Positions 1-12,600 of a stretch of DNA of 64,000 bases are shown here, piece by piece. Numbering within the stretch: the stretch's first letter is position 1; every line of letters begins with the position of its first letter. The DNA is taken from the NCBI GenBank assembly GCA_033725935.1, contig MU867063.1, positions 1 to 64,000 on the forward strand, in the 5' to 3' direction. Position numbers and translations under genes: made by a program. The stretch is from Cladorrhinum sp. PSN259 (lineage: Eukaryota > Ascomycota > Sordariomycetes > Sordariales > Podosporaceae). Below the pieces are notes generated by a model. The model searched no databases, was not told where the DNA came from, and saw nothing but the letters and a program-made list of their open reading frames with translations.

Positions 1-1
1 G

Positions 2-95
<94 letters not shown>

Positions 96-108
96 GGTTG
101 TTGTTGTG
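1..108. repeat. (GTT)n microsatellite, cut by window edge
   Basis: An uninterrupted run of GTT units fills the first 90 or so bases, followed by a slightly interrupted tail with two GTG units. It starts at base 1, so its true length is unknown. No reading frame through it continues into a recognisable protein, so it is treated as a non-coding simple repeat. Confidence 0.95.
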
Positions 109-508
109 ACGAGGTTGAGTGTTTTGATGATGGTATGGTTGAAGAAAAAGTTGCTAAATTGCTGCCGTTTTATGCCCGCTTTAGAAGTGTAAGTATGAAG
201 AAGTTGAAGTTGAAGTCTTAAATCCAGGCGATTTGTTCGGCGCAGAATGAAGAAGAAGGAGAACTACTAGAAGGAGAACACGAAGTGGCTTGGATAGGGA
301 ACAAAAAGGTCAATATGTAATATCAGATGGTTAATTTATATAATAACAATATATGCGGATAGAGCGGAGTATAATTATGGCAAATATAATTCAGCGACAA
401 TAGCAGTTAAATGCCAATAGAGTGAAGACAATAGTATTCGTTTTGAGGTTTAAATCATTCAACAGAAACCCGGTGCACTTGAAGTACGTGAAAAAAAAAA
501 ACCCCGAT
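109..508. other. AT-rich spacer, nothing recognised
   Basis: This stretch between the microsatellite and the broken frame is AT-rich with short purine-rich runs (GAAGAAG). No coding frame, RNA gene or transposon feature could be supported in it. Confidence 0.5.
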
Positions 509-778
509 TCAAAACTTTTCTGGGAGCTTGTGGTCATGGTCAGCGAACAGCTCAATAGGCAAAGAATGTGGACCAACTTCATTCTGAATTTGCAAAGCCA
601 GCTCATTGGGCTTTCTGCCCTTGAGACGAAGCGCAGCAGTTGCCAGAACAAAGTCTCCCTTTTCAAGCGTTTACGCCGTTTGGAGCGCCTGGAACACCAC
701 TGAAGACTGTCCACCTGTAAGGTCGGGGATCAACCCTGCGAGGTGGCCCCTGTACTTGTTGACTGAATTCCATTCCAT
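509..778 (-). pseudogene. Broken small reading frame, function unknown
   Basis: Reading leftward from an ATG at 778, one frame gives 90 codons that look like protein rather than noise (balanced composition, segments such as GDFVLATAALRLKGRKPNE and SLPIELFADHDHKLPEKF), ending in TGA at 509-511. Codon 36 is a TAA at 671-673, which splits the frame into 35 and 53 codons. No consensus intron would remove the stop neatly. I do not recognise the family. It is either a decayed gene fragment or a short gene whose first part is spliced from elsewhere. The overlapping 107-codon open frame on the same strand is arginine-rich and looks like a shadow. Confidence 0.35.
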
Positions 779-1854
779 GACTCAAGCGGGGTGCGGTCGG
801 CGTGTTACCATCATTACCACTCATACAGTAGGTAAGTGAAAGGTATGTGTGATCTTCTTTGAAGACTTATCCGAGGTTTGGGGCGTAGAAGCTGGATGGA
901 TTTTTGATCCTAAAAGAGTCTGGATACTTGCTACGGGTAAGATATAAACTTCCTAAATAGCCTTGAGAACATCTTGCCAAGATGTAGTGCGAATACGAGA
1001 CGATGATTTATGATGGCCTTGGCTGGGCTTCGATAGATGGCAGAGATCAGGCAATCAAATAATGAAGATGCCGAGCTCTAACTCCCTGTTCTCGCTCTTG
1101 GGGGGCTTTGGTCAGGCATGTTGGATGAGTTTAGGATCACGACCAGTTTTTTGAGGGGTCTCTTGAGTGAATCAAGAACGAGGAGGAAGATGAGATAGAA
1201 GAGCGACGGCTGATCTTTGCAAGGCTTTGAAGAAATGAGTGGTCTGGTGAAACCAAGCACCAATCCCAAGACAGCTTCAACAGGTATCGGGACGCGTTTG
1301 GCGTGACATTGTTTCGGATGAAATTATCTCGCGAGTGATCATCGAGGAGGGAAAGTTGCGGAAACGGTCATATTGGTTTCACTGTTCCTGCCATACAACT
1401 ATTATTCGTTGTTTTCCACCAGCAAGAGTCGAGGGATCTTCCCGATCTGTCGGTTTTTTGCTCTCGTTGGTAGGGAACCATCCACAGGAGTTCTGTGAAA
1501 TTATGGCACAAGTCGAGGAAACGACAACACAGAACTGAGTGAGGTAATCTGGTCCTGCAAAACTGCACGTGGCCTGTATTCCGTCTTTGTGATGCCTGGC
1601 AGCCTGGCACTTGCACTCACACTGGCCTGTCATTCATCGGTATAAGGGAAGAGAAGCTCCAGATGTTCTGTTGCAAGCAGTTTCCGAATCATGTCATATC
1701 GGAGCCAATCTTTCTTTTTATATTGCTCTCCTTTTACTTATTTCGATTTGATTGTGGAAGAGAATGTTTCATGGACTTTTCCTCTCTTTTTTGGCAGGTC
1801 TCAAAACCCACTGTCTAGGAAGATAGAAGGAAATACCCATGGCAATTTTTGTTT
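779..1854. other. Intergenic region, no gene supported
   Basis: Several open frames of 60-90 codons occur on both strands but overlap each other and show no family motif or splice-linked continuation. The segment next to 1855 serves as the 3' flank of the DUF952 gene. Nothing else was identified. Confidence 0.4.
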
Positions 1855-2321
1855 TCACTCCAACCACGTCTCCCCCTCAAAAACGTCCTTCCAATCCTGT
1901 CCCTCCCGCCTCACAAACTCCTTGGAGTCGACCACATCCTTGGCCCCAAAGTTGCCATAGAGGTGAGGACAGCCGTTTGTGCCTTCTACCTCGTCCCACT
2001 TCACACTCTCCTGCTCGAAATTGGCAAGACGGATCTTGAGGACGTAGAAGGAGGTGAATTCCTTGAAGAAGAGGGAGGAAGTTATTGGGACCTTCATTTC
2101 GTCATCAGAATCAATCTTCCATGGGCACGAAAATGATGAACTAGTGGGGAGTGGTGGGATGGAGATAGTTGTAAAAGACGTACCTGCCACGAGGTGCTTA
2201 GGTGGACGAAGCCATCTTGCTTGTCTAGATCTGAGAGGGGGTAGAAGTCCGGGATTGGTGATGGCGGGGCGGAGGGGATGATTTTGTAGACGTAGGTTGG
2301 GAGGGGAGATGGGGGAGCCAT
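1855..2321 (-). CDS. DUF952 domain protein, 124 aa, two exons
   Basis: Proposed exons are 2321-2184 and 2091-1855 with a phase-0 intron (GTACGT donor, AAG acceptor). Joined, they give 124 residues, the usual size of a stand-alone DUF952 protein. Visible family landmarks are YKI near residue 11, GFVHLSTSWQ at 37-46, which is split from VPITSSLFF by the intron, and CPHLYG followed by an acidic tail. DUF952 proteins are small, related in fold to ADP-ribosyltransferase-like enzymes, and have no settled biochemical role. An in-frame ATG lies 10 codons upstream at 2351; the MAPPSP start is preferred because it gives the family's usual compact N-terminus. The alternative acceptor CACTAG further upstream does not restore the HLST-Q-V alignment. 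Confidence 0.8.
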
Positions 2322-2688
2322 TTTTGAGAGAGAGTTAAAATTGAGGTTCAAATGTCAAATGATTTTGATGGACACTGTTGGGGACAGAATAAGGGCTTGT
2401 ATATATATTGGAGAAAAGGATGTTGGTGTGATTATGTGCAGAAGCAAGACATGCACTCTGCCAAGACCTCATGTGAGACTTCCCCACTTTCTTTTCTGGT
2501 TGAGCGGTGGTTTTGCCAACTTTATCTCAACGTCGCGACTTTGAGTCCTTTCACCAAACTCTCGAGCAGAAGATGGGTTCAACTGAAAAATATCCCCAAA
2601 TTTTCTTGTTGCTTTTGTTTTGATATCTCTGTTATGAACCAGCCAACCCAACTCGAAAATAACAACAATAGGAGATATCCAGTTGTAA
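2322..2688. other. Promoter side of DUF952 gene and tRNA flank
   Basis: This interval of about 370 bases holds the upstream region of the leftward DUF952 gene and the 5' flank of the tRNA. A short TATATATA run lies near 2400. No further gene is supported. Confidence 0.4.
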
Positions 2689-2770
2689 GGCGTGGTGGCA
2701 GAGTGGTCTAATGCGCAAGACTAGAAATCTTGTTCCTTCGGGAGCGTCTGTTCGAATCAGGCCCACGTCG
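2689..2770 (+). tRNA. tRNA-Ser(AGA)
   Basis: An 82-nt cloverleaf can be drawn by hand. The acceptor stem GGCGTGG pairs with CCACGTC with one G-T pair. The anticodon stem CAAGA/TCTTG closes the loop CTAGAAA, so the anticodon is AGA at 2723-2725. There is a long type II variable arm (about 2732-2745), and the T arm GTCTG-TTCGAAT-CAGGC is followed by discriminator G. The A box (TGGCAGAGTGG) and B box (TTCGAAT) internal promoters are present, and a T run follows at 2776-2780 as Pol III terminator. There is no intron. The long variable arm and AGA anticodon identify serine. Confidence 0.95.
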
Positions 2771-2775
2771 AGATA

Positions 2776-2780
2776 TTTTT
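2776..2780 (+). terminator. Pol III terminator of tRNA-Ser
   Basis: Five T residues a few bases after the tRNA 3' end, as expected for RNA polymerase III termination. Confidence 0.6.
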
Positions 2781-3224
2781 GCCTCTTCTTTTCCCCTTCT
2801 CATTATCAGAGATGTTTGTCCCTCTTGAGGACTGCGTCTCAAAGACATTACTGGCAGTTGTTGTCTTGAACTTCTCAATTTTTTTTGTCTGCTTTTGAAG
2901 TTTGGCTGATCAGCTTACCTCGGCGATGTTTACTTGTGAGCACAACTCGCCATTTTCAACCGGGCTTTCAACCTGAGACCGCAGTCCATAACAGTTTTTT
3001 TTTTTTTAGTGGGAATTGAATCAGAGAGTTGCATTCATATCTTCAAATGATTACTGGTAACCGAGTAGTCGGTTGAGAGCACAGAAAACCACCGATTGTG
3101 GAAGCTATTCAATGGTGTGGCGTCCAATCAATCTGCTCCAGCATTTCTGAATAGCAGATATAACCGATCACGTGGACGGGTTTAAGCTATTGGTTGGACG
3201 TGGTCCGGCAGCTTCAGTTGAGCA

Positions 3225-3371
3225 TCGGGCCGTTTCGTCGGGACAGTTTGTCGGGCCGGTTTGTCGGGTGTGCTTTCTCGGGACCATTGATACACGGACC
3301 GGTTTCTCGGGTTATGTTTTCGGGCCGGGTTATATGGTAGGTGGGTTTTCTCGGGCCCGTTTGTCGGGTTG
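3225..3371. repeat. Degenerate TTTSTCGGG tandem repeat
   Basis: The words TTTCGTCGGG, TTTGTCGGG, TTTCTCGGG and TTTTCGGG recur about eight times within 150 bases, mostly 14-16 bases apart with two longer gaps. Units are often followed by CCGG or CCCG. The pattern is seen directly; its origin is unknown. Confidence 0.75.
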
Positions 3372-5052
3372 AGACTTGAGGAAATTGCCGGGGAAAGTGT
3401 GCTACTAGAATTCTGTGTGGGGATGTACTCTCCGGCTGCACCAGATGAATGAAGCGACTGCTCACGCAGCGACAGCATAAAATGCACAACATGAAGGAAA
3501 TCTGGAATGCTATCATACGGCTGTGAACAATATCAGCAAGGCCTGAAATTGGGATACTATGTCTGGCTGAGTATTCCTCTTCTGACATTCTTGACACTTC
3601 AGTGAGCATAAATCCAATCTTCAGAAGAATATATTCGTCTCTTGCATGTCCTCGATGAAGCAAAAAAGAATATATCTCAGCGTGAATTGCGGGGTTCTGT
3701 CGGTCGGAGTGGTCCCACTCAGTCAACGGAAGAAGCCGTGTCCCTTGACTCTCGGACCTTGGCTTTCTCCTCCAGCCCCTCTTCACGCAACGCACAGACT
3801 ATTTGCACATAAGCACGGACCCAGAAAAATCTGCAGAGGCAGAGCACAGGCCACATGCTTGGGGTATATATTCTCGCCCACCCTCCCACTCTTTACCTGT
3901 TTTCTTTTTTTTTCTTTAGCTCTCTTTGCCTTTTGGCTTAGATCAAGTGTAGTATCTGTTCTTTATAGTTTAATCTCTATAACTACTCTACGGAGTAGAA
4001 TTTTGATTATCCTAATTTTTGTCTTTCGGTCGACTTTCCTCTGGGCTTGCCCATGATCGTTGACCACAGTGTCCCTGGTATTACACTGCCTCCAGGCGAC
4101 GCGAACCACTCTTTTTTCATTGCAATCTTAAGGCTCTAAGCTTTGGATGTGAGGAAGAAAGCGCAGCATATTTGTATTCATCTAGTTGATAAACTAAGGC
4201 TGTTACCCTCGCGGAATCGACACGTTCAATCGCTTCAATATGGCAACTGATTCGATGTGTTTTCCTAGTGAGGTGATAATTCTTGCCGATTCATGATGCC
4301 CAAGATGGGTGGTGTGGCGGGAGAGTCGCCTTTGGCGCATCGTCACATCCCACCATGTGCCAACGACCCAATAGCGAACAATTTCCGCTGTTGGGTTTTC
4401 ACGAATTACGTCGCAAAACTTTCATAAATAGCGTTTCGAAACCAATCGAACTATATTGATAATCCGTTTTTTTCTCGCTCCCAGTCTTCCTTTTCGGCAG
4501 CGCAGCAGCAAATACAAGAGAGGTTTTCTCTCCAGAGCCCAAGGGAGAAACAGGTGACCTGTGATCCTGCTGGGTGCCCACAGCTCGGCCACGCAGTTGC
4601 TCACGGGTCAACACATTTCTTCGAGTTTCCTTCATTCTTTCAAGATTGAGATCCAGGGATTTATTTTCATGATAATTTAGAACCAACCATTACCTGTCTA
4701 TATCACTCCTTCCCTCCACAGTTGATGCTCAAAATGTGAATCTGAAATAGAACCTGGAAGGGCCAACGGGAGCAATCGGTTCACCGAGCTAACCCACTGT
4801 AAACTCAGGTACAACAGGCCAATGCTGAAAAATTCCATTGCTGAAAAGCGGCCTACAGCGTCTCCCCCACAGCGTATCAAAACTCATTGCTTGTTGCGCC
4901 AGAGTCAATTCAGAACAGCTCAATCCAAGGGATCCAATTTTCTCACTCACCTCAACTTCAAGCGACGAGAGAGTCAGAATCACAACCTCAACAAACAGCA
5001 CCATCGAAAACAATCAGTCAAAGTTTGCAAAAAAAAGTTAAGAACGGCAAAC

Positions 5053-5874
5053 ATGGCACCTCCAATGATTGATACCGCACTCTTCGACCAGCTCAGAGCC
5101 AACATCGAGGAAGATACCACCGTCCGCAAGGAGCTCGAGCAAATCGTCGATGAGCTCAATCAAGATGTCTCTTTCACGCAGGGCGTCCTCTCGCGGATAC
5201 ACTCGACCCCGCGATCCAAGTGTATTTTATTTTCCCCTCCCCTTCCCTCCCCATCCCCCTCTCCACACACTAACTCTTAAATCACAGACCAAACCCTCTT
5301 CACCCAAGTAGAACCAGCCCTCGCCAAGGAAATCTCAACAATCACCAAGCTCTCCGCCTTCGCCTCTCAGTACCCCTACTACAAGTACAACCACAAGTAC
5401 ACCCGAACCGTCCAGGAGGCAATCGCCACCTTGCTCCTCTCAACCTGGCTCGGCAGCCCCTCCTACTCCCCTTCCCCTTTGACCCCGGGACACCTCCTAA
5501 CCCCTCAAGCAGTCGGCACCATCCTCTCCGTCCCCGTGAACCTCAAGGGGGAGGAAGACACATTCCACCTCACGATCGAGGATTACCTCCTCGCTTTGAT
5601 CAACGTGATCGACGAGCTCTCCCGCCTGGCCATGAACAGCGTCACGCTGGGTGATACCGCCTTGGCCGTCCAGATCAGCGGGTTCATCAAGGATCTGCAT
5701 GCGGGCTTCCAGGTGCTCAACCTCAAGAACGATATCCTGCGCAAGAGGGTGGACAGCATCAAGTATGCCGTCAAAAGGTCGGAGGATATTGTCTATGATT
5801 TGAGTTTGAGGAACTTGATTCCCAAGAAGGGAGAGGAGGAGGAGGAGACTGAAGGGCAGAAGCCTACTGCTTGA
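5053..5874 (+). CDS. Translin, 251 aa
   Basis: Exons 5053-5221 and 5288-5874 join in frame (GTATTT donor, CACAG acceptor) into 251 residues, close to translin's usual 230-250. Translin is an octameric single-strand RNA/DNA-binding protein; with TRAX it forms the C3PO endoribonuclease complex that processes small RNAs and tRNA fragments. The product is almost entirely alpha-helical. Family segments include FHLTIEDYLLALINVIDELSRL, the ALAVQISGFIKDLHAGFQVLNLKN helix and the RKRVDSIKYAVKRSEDIVYDLSLR helix near the C-terminus, followed by an acidic tail. The alternative donor GTGTAT two bases upstream breaks the frame, which decided the junction. No TRAX gene lies in the window. Confidence 0.9.
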
Positions 5875-6629
5875 GAAAGATCTATTTTTTTTTTTTAAAA
5901 AAAAAAAAGAAAGGACAAAAGGGTTTCAGTGGTGCTTCATGGTGTATGTAACATGAGCAACAAACTCATAACCAAGAAAGGGACTTGGTTGAAGAAAAAG
6001 AAGGTATAAAACAGGGTCACGATTATTGCAACAAAGGTTTTATTATACTCATCGTTACGAAGCATCTCACGTTACCAAACGGAATTTTCTTCTTCGCCAG
6101 TTAATTACATTAAAATAAGTGTAATCTGGCCATTGGGAGGCAAAGAACGTCGATGAGACTTTTGAATGAGACTAGAATCGGGTATTGGAATCTCCAGGCA
6201 CCGGCTCTATGTAGATATCATTTCTGAACGGACCATCAAAGTACCTAACCCACAGCCATGGCAATCCATATTATTGCAAACAACAAAAACAGTCAATCTG
6301 ATTATCATAACGCATACATGAAAAGTACAGCATCTCATATCATAATCATGAAAGGAAACTTCCAAAGTTGAAACACAGCAAAAAAGAAAATAAGATTAAG
6401 AAAGGAAAAAAAGGGAAAAGATAATGATCCCAATCAGTCGCCCGACGGAAACGTGTAAAAAGAAGCTAAGAAACCAAAAATAGCCATCATCAAAATCCAT
6501 GCCATCGCTTTCTGTTACATAAAGTCCATCCATCCGTCATAGAAAAAAGTACATCATCAATCTCGTAGAAATCCTTCGTTCATGACCTCGTAACCTCATG
6601 CATTCCAAAAGCCTCCTGCCACTCCTCCT
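5875..6629. other. Convergent 3' flank of translin and giant gene
   Basis: This AT-rich spacer separates two genes that point towards each other. It has a T12/A12 run at 5885-5910 and many A-rich words, consistent with 3' untranslated regions from both sides. No gene is seen. Confidence 0.5.
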
Positions 6630-9600
6630 CTACTCTCCTTTGGAAAAGAGACGCTTGAAGGCGGCACGAATGCCGGTCCTCTCCTTACCCTCCTCCCGAG
6701 CTTTCTCTCTCTTTTCCAGCCTCTTTGACCGATGCGCTGCTTGCGAGACCTCCTGATCACCATTGCTTGACGAGCCAGCACCAATAGTGCCACCACCAAC
6801 GGATCCAGCCGAGTCCTTATTGTCGGCCAAAGCAGTGACTGACTTCTTGCTCCGGTGTTCCCTGTGCTCCTTGGTGGGGTGCTGCTTGTCATCTTCCTCG
6901 TCGCGTGATGCGCGGGGGCCACGATCCTCAGACCTGCGCCTGCTGCGAGTCGTGCTTGAACGCTTGAGGTCAGGAGCGAAACTCCTGGACGACGAGGGGG
7001 GGACAACAACTGCTTCGTCTGCGGGAATGCTGGACTGAGTAACGCTCTCGCCGTTGGAGAAGGTCCTTTTGCTGGCGGCAGGGGCTTCTTTGGGCTCAAC
7101 ACCTGTCCGGCTGTGGCTGAGACGACGAGAGTTGTGCAGATGATGAGAAGAGCGAGCAGAATGCTCGGAACGCTCAGAGCGGTCGCGTTCAGAACGATCA
7201 CGATCAACACGGTCGCGCTCAGAATGATCACGAGTCCTGGGCCTCTCATCATACGGGGGCAAGGGGGTCCCAGCAAGTGCGGCTTCCTTGGCTCTCTGGG
7301 CTCTCTCGGCCTCGCGACGTAGACGATGTCTCTCCTTGCGCTCTTCGTGGGCGGCCTGCTCCTCAGGGGTGCGTTGTTTTCGAGCGTGCGGGCTGGTCCT
7401 GTGATCGGAGACGCCACCGTCTTCTCTAGTAGGTGGAGTGTGAGGACGATCGTCAGTACTGAGAGAACGGGACGATGTGTGACCCTCGGAACGGCGGCGA
7501 TGAGAAGAGTGCCGTAGGCCGTTACTTCCCTCGCGGACTCCTTCACGTACTCCCTCGCGGCTTTCGCGATGGGAGCGGCTCGAAGAGTGAGAGCCGTGGC
7601 GTCTGCGCCTGCCATCATCGGTCTTGGGCTTGTCTGTAGAGAGGTCAGTTTCGGGAACGGGAACTCCTCCTTGCGCTTCAATATTCCTGGATCTGGTTCT
7701 TCCTCTCTCTTCCTCGACGAGCACTTGCGATTCATCAAGCAACAGAAAAGGTTCATCCAATTCCTTCCCTTTCCCCTTCATATCAGAATGCATTTCGGTA
7801 CCAAGGATATCGGTGCCTATTGAACTTGCGAGAATCGGACTTCCTGGTGGACTTAGAACTTCAACTGTGGCATAGATGACAACGGCGGCTGCCACCATTT
7901 CTTCGGCTTGCTTGACGGTGTTTCTGCGCTGCCGACGCTGGCTGCGTATGCGGCCTAGCTGCCGAGCCACAGGATCATCGAGGTCAGGAAGAATGACAGC
8001 AGGGGTGGGTACACGGAAGTCAAGTACGACTTCTTGGGCGGTTCCTGGGGGTCCTGGGGGTCCTTGGGTTGTTGGCCTTTGGGTGGTAAGAATAGCATCG
8101 TCAGTGATCGTTTCCTTGGAATTCGCAGTAATAGCAATAATTTCAGCTCGTGTAATAGATTCCTCACCATCCTCGATATCTTTCTCTCCGCTCTTCTTCA
8201 CCTCTTCTTGGGCTGGCACCTCGCTGTCGTCCACGAAGGATCCTGGTAAAACGAGCTTGTCAACCTCAGCATTAGAAGCCTTGGCCGGCTCAGCGTCGTC
8301 AGCCAGCTCGCGTGTCGAGATCTTCTCAGAGGTCTCGGGACCATCGAGCTTAGCAGCAAGCTCTTCAAGCTTCTGGACTGCCGGTAACGAATCAGTCTCC
8401 TTGGTGGATACATTGTGAGCAACTACGGCAGCGGCAGCAAGTCCCACGGCGCTGGCAATACCACCACCAATGGCAAGCTCTTTTGCCAATGAAGTGCTAG
8501 TCTCGGGGACATCCTTCTTCTCCTGGGCCTCCTTTACCTCATCGAACAGGGAGAGGCGTCTTGTTGAGGGCTCAGAAGTGACCTTATCATCTGGAAGAGA
8601 GAGTGAACTTTCAGTAGGCAATGTGAGAGAAGTCTCAGTAGGCAGGGTGAAGGTTGTGTCAGTTGGCAGCGCGTAAGTAGAATCTGAGACGAAAGACAGG
8701 TTTGTTTCTCTGGGATCAATATGATCAAACGATGGCTCATCATCGAACAGCATAGAGCGCGAAAGGACCGGGCTTTGCTTGATGGTCTTGGGAAGAATGT
8801 CCTCAGGAATCAATTCCTCAGATGTGGTCGTCTCGTCGAGAACTTCCCCTGGATCAGCCTGAGCCTTGATCTGTTCGATGGGCGGGGAGAAAAGAGCAGC
8901 AGGCATGCTGGTCTCCTCAACTTGAGCGGCATGAACCTCGGCGGCTACAGGGTTGTCATGAACAAGACCTCGTGAGACAGAAGTATGCTTGTCTGCCTCC
9001 TTCTCTAGCAGATCCTTGGAAGAGATGGCGATTCCAGCAGCACCAGCAGCGCCTGCAACAGCAGCCGCGATACCAGCCACGGTAAACTCACTCGTGTCGC
9101 TCTTATCGCTCAAAGACTCAACCTCAGGTGAGATGGCATTGGCATCAGAAATGGCTTCCTGGGAAATCTCCACGGCCTCGGGTGTTGCTGCGGCGCTTTC
9201 CACAACTACAGGCTCTTCGGGCTCCACGAGTTGACGGAGCGAATCAGTGGACTGATCAACCAAGATATGATCTTCAGGTACGGACTCTGAGTCAACCAAG
9301 ACGTAGTCCTCTGAGACAGCGTCCTCAGTTGGCTTGTCGGATGGCTGGCTTACAACTGAAACCTCAGCGGCCTCAGTAGTCTGTTCCTGTCCTGGTTCGA
9401 TGGTGTCATTGGTGGGCTCTGTGGCGGCGGTAGGCTCCTCCAAGCTGACCGGCTGCGCAATGCTGGCAGGCTCCTCCGCAACTTCGGCAGCCTGAACAGT
9501 CTCCTCGGCAGTAATCGGCTCTTCGGCAGCCTTGAGATCAATCGGTGTCTTGACATCAACAGCCTCGTCGATAATGGTGCGCTCGTCGACCTTGAAAGAT

Positions 9601-12600
9601 TCTTGGACCGGGGCTTCGGTGGCGACAAGCTCCTCAACGACAACAGGCGCTTCGACGGTAGTGGGTTCCTCAGCAGCGGGCTGCTCAGTGGCGGGCGCAT
9701 CGGTAGTTGTCGGTTCGGCGATCGACTCTTCCACGGGAGCGGCGACTTGCTCACTGACAATTGCCTGGGATTCTTGAGTGATGGGTGCTGCTTCTTCAAC
9801 TACTTCAACTGCCTTTTCAGGGGCAGCAGACACAGCGGGCTCATCAACAGCCTTGGCCTCCTCGACAGGCTCCTCAACAGGATCGCTAATATCAGCAGTG
9901 ACAGCAGGAGAGGAGTCTTGCACGGTTTCCTTGGGGATCGGCTCGGTTTCGGCGGGGATCGTCTGTCCGTCAACTTGAGGCTGGGCCCGAGCATCCTCGA
10001 CGTCTTCACCTGACAGCTCCTTCACCTTCTCCTCGCCTACCTGCGCTGCCTCAACCTCCTCGCTCCCGGGCTGGACTTCAGCCTCAACCACTGGAGCGAT
10101 CTCCTCAGGGCCAGCCTCATCGTTCGTCTCGGCAACAACTTCCTCCTCTTCAGTCGTATTATTATTATGTTGTCCAATGGTATCATCGTTTTGTAAAGCA
10201 GTAACAATCGTCGCACTTGCGTCTGGGGTATCAAGGGTATCAAGGGTATCATGGGTATCCGAAAGTCGCAAGTCCGCGTCCGTGTCCGTTGGATGTGAAA
10301 TGCATTCTGAAACCTCCTCCTCTCCTGCCACACTGGGGGTATCAAGCAATACTGGGTGCTCCTCACCTGAAGCCTGTCTCTCGGCTGAAATCGTCTCGCT
10401 GGGGATTGGCCCAACGGTATCCTTACTCTCCTCCTCCTCCGCGGTTGGAGCCTCCTTGGCCTTCTCGTCGACTGTGATTGGCTCCGCCTTCTCCTCGAGT
10501 ATCTCCTCACGATGGAGAGCCTTTGCTTCCTCCACCACAGGAACGGCAGTAGCAGCGAAAGGTTCCTCTTTGACAGGCTCCTCTACAACAACTGCCTTCT
10601 GTGCGACAGGTTCGGCTACCTCCTCCTTTGGCGCCTCAGAAATCTCACGGGCCTGCGCCTGAGTTTCCTCGACTGGCTTGGTCTCCTCAGCCGGTTCAGG
10701 TTGAGCTTCCACGACCTTCGCGACCTCGAGAACATGCTCAGGTTCAGCCTTGACCTCCTCGACTGGTTCGGCCTTGTATTCTTCAGTGGGCTCAGCCTTG
10801 GCTTCCTCAGCCTTGATCTCTGCAGTTGATTTGACCTCCTCATCTGGTTTAGTCTCCTCAACTGGTTCCGGTTGAGCTTCCTTAGCCTCGGCAATCTCAA
10901 GAACCTGCTCGGGCTCGGCTTTGACTTCCTCAGCGGGCTCAGTCTTAGCTTCCTCAACGGGCTTGGTCTCTTCAGCTGGTGCAGCCTTGACCTCCTCGGT
11001 GGGTTCAGCCTTGACTTCCTCAGAAGGTTCAGTCTTAGCCTGCTCGATGGGCTCGGCTGGTTCAGCCTTATTAACTTCCTGGGTTGCTTCAACCTCTCCC
11101 TCCGGCTCGGTCTTGATCTCTTCAACAGGCTCGACCTTGGCATTATCAACGGATTCGGTCTTGACTTCATCAGCCTCAACCTCTTCCACGGGCGCAGAGG
11201 ATTCTGCCTTGACCTCCTCGACTGACTCGGTCTTGGCGTCCTCAAATGGTGCTGCCTCGGGTTCCCCGGCCTTGGTATCCTCAACCTTGACCTCGTCAAC
11301 AGGTTCAGGCTTAAGCTGCTCCACAGGCTCGGCGTTGACTTCCTCAACCTGTTTGGCCTTCGGTTCCTCAGCCTCTTCCTCCACAGGGAGCTCGGTCTTG
11401 GTATCCTCAACCGTAACTTCCTCCACAGGTTCAGCCGAATCAGCCTTAACCTCCTCCACAGGTTCGGGAAGTGTCTCAGCAACCTTGACTTCTTCGGCAG
11501 GTTCAGACTTGGTCTCTTCGACTGGGATAGCTCTGGCTCCCTCAACAGGCTCGGTCTTTGCCTCTTCTACTGGCGCGGATGTGGCTTCTTGGACAGTTTC
11601 AGCCTTGGCCTCCTCATTAGTCTCAGTCTTGACTTCCTGAGCAGGCTCAGCCTGGGATTCATCGACTGAATCAACCTTGACCTCCTCGGATTTAACCTCA
11701 TCGACCGGCTCGGCTTTAGCCTCTTCCACGGGCTGCTCCTTAACTTCAGCTGACTCAGCCTTGTCTTCCTCAACCGGCTCAGCGTTGACTTCCTGAGCAA
11801 TTTCAGTCTTGGCCTCTTCAACCGGCTCAGTCTTGGCATCTTCAACTGGCTCAGACTTGACCTCTTCGACGGAGTCGACCTTGGCATCCTCTGCGGCAAC
11901 CTCGGGTTTGGCCTCAGGAACCTCAGACTTGGTCTCATCGGTAGGTTCAGAGGCAACCTCGGGTACAGCTTGCTCAGCTTGTTTAGTCTCAGATTCCTGG
12001 GCGACAGCAGACGTAGACTCTTCAACGGAAGCGGCCACCGACTCTGCAGCAGGCTCAGCCCTCTCTTCGACGGCATCAATCTTGGCCTCGTCGAAAGCCT
12101 CAGGCTTCAGCTCCTCCACAGTTTCTTGTTGAGCTGGCTCGGGCTCAGACGCGGGGTTCTCCTCGACAGCCTCCGGCTTCTCAACCGCAGCGGATTGGAC
12201 CTCTGCCTCCTCAGTCGCAGCCCGGGCAATTACTTCGGGTGCTTCCTCAACCTTGGCCTGTTCGGGTTCAGGTGCGGATGTCTCGGTAGTAGCAATTTCT
12301 TTTGCCTTCTCCTTTGTCTTGGATTCGTCCGTCACAGCAGCGGGAGTCAGCTCAGGCTCGGAGGTTTGGGCGGCCTCTTCGGAATCAGTCTTAACCTCAG
12401 CAACCTCCTCAGCAATATCTACTTCTTTGGTGGAGGTCTCCTGGACAGCAAGCTCAGAGTCGGCCGCTTCAGAAATCTCAGCAACCGGCTCAGCCACTGC
12501 ATCAGCTGTCGTGTTGGCGGTCTCGAAAGTCTCCTCAACAGCAACCTTGGACTCAACCTCGACAGCTGCCTCATCCTTACTCTCTACAGCAGGGATTTGC

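Larger units (their letters stand above)
2771..5052. other. Long intergenic region with repeat patch
   Basis: About 2.3 kb without a supportable protein gene. It contains a T-run near 3000, the TTTSTCGGG repeat patch at 3225-3371, a pyrimidine-rich tract near 3880-3930 and the 5' flank of translin. The 193-codon open frame at 3214-3795 (-) runs through the repeat and is low complexity there, so it was not accepted as a gene. Confidence 0.4.

Noticed and set aside
1..108. Possible CRISPR-like array or coding poly-Asn/Gln tract
   Set aside because: A pure trinucleotide run with no spacers and no continuing gene; eukaryotic context.
3214..3795. 193-codon reverse-strand frame
   Set aside because: Its C-terminal part is a translation of the TTTSTCGGG repeat; the N-terminal part has no domain.
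5219..5287. Translin intron with GTGTAT donor at 5220
   Set aside because: It leaves the wrong phase; only the GTATTT donor at 5222 joins the conserved frame.
6596..7756. 386-codon reverse-strand frame in another phase of the giant gene
   Set aside because: Arg/Pro/Leu-rich shadow of the C-terminal part; the main frame continues through with clear composition.
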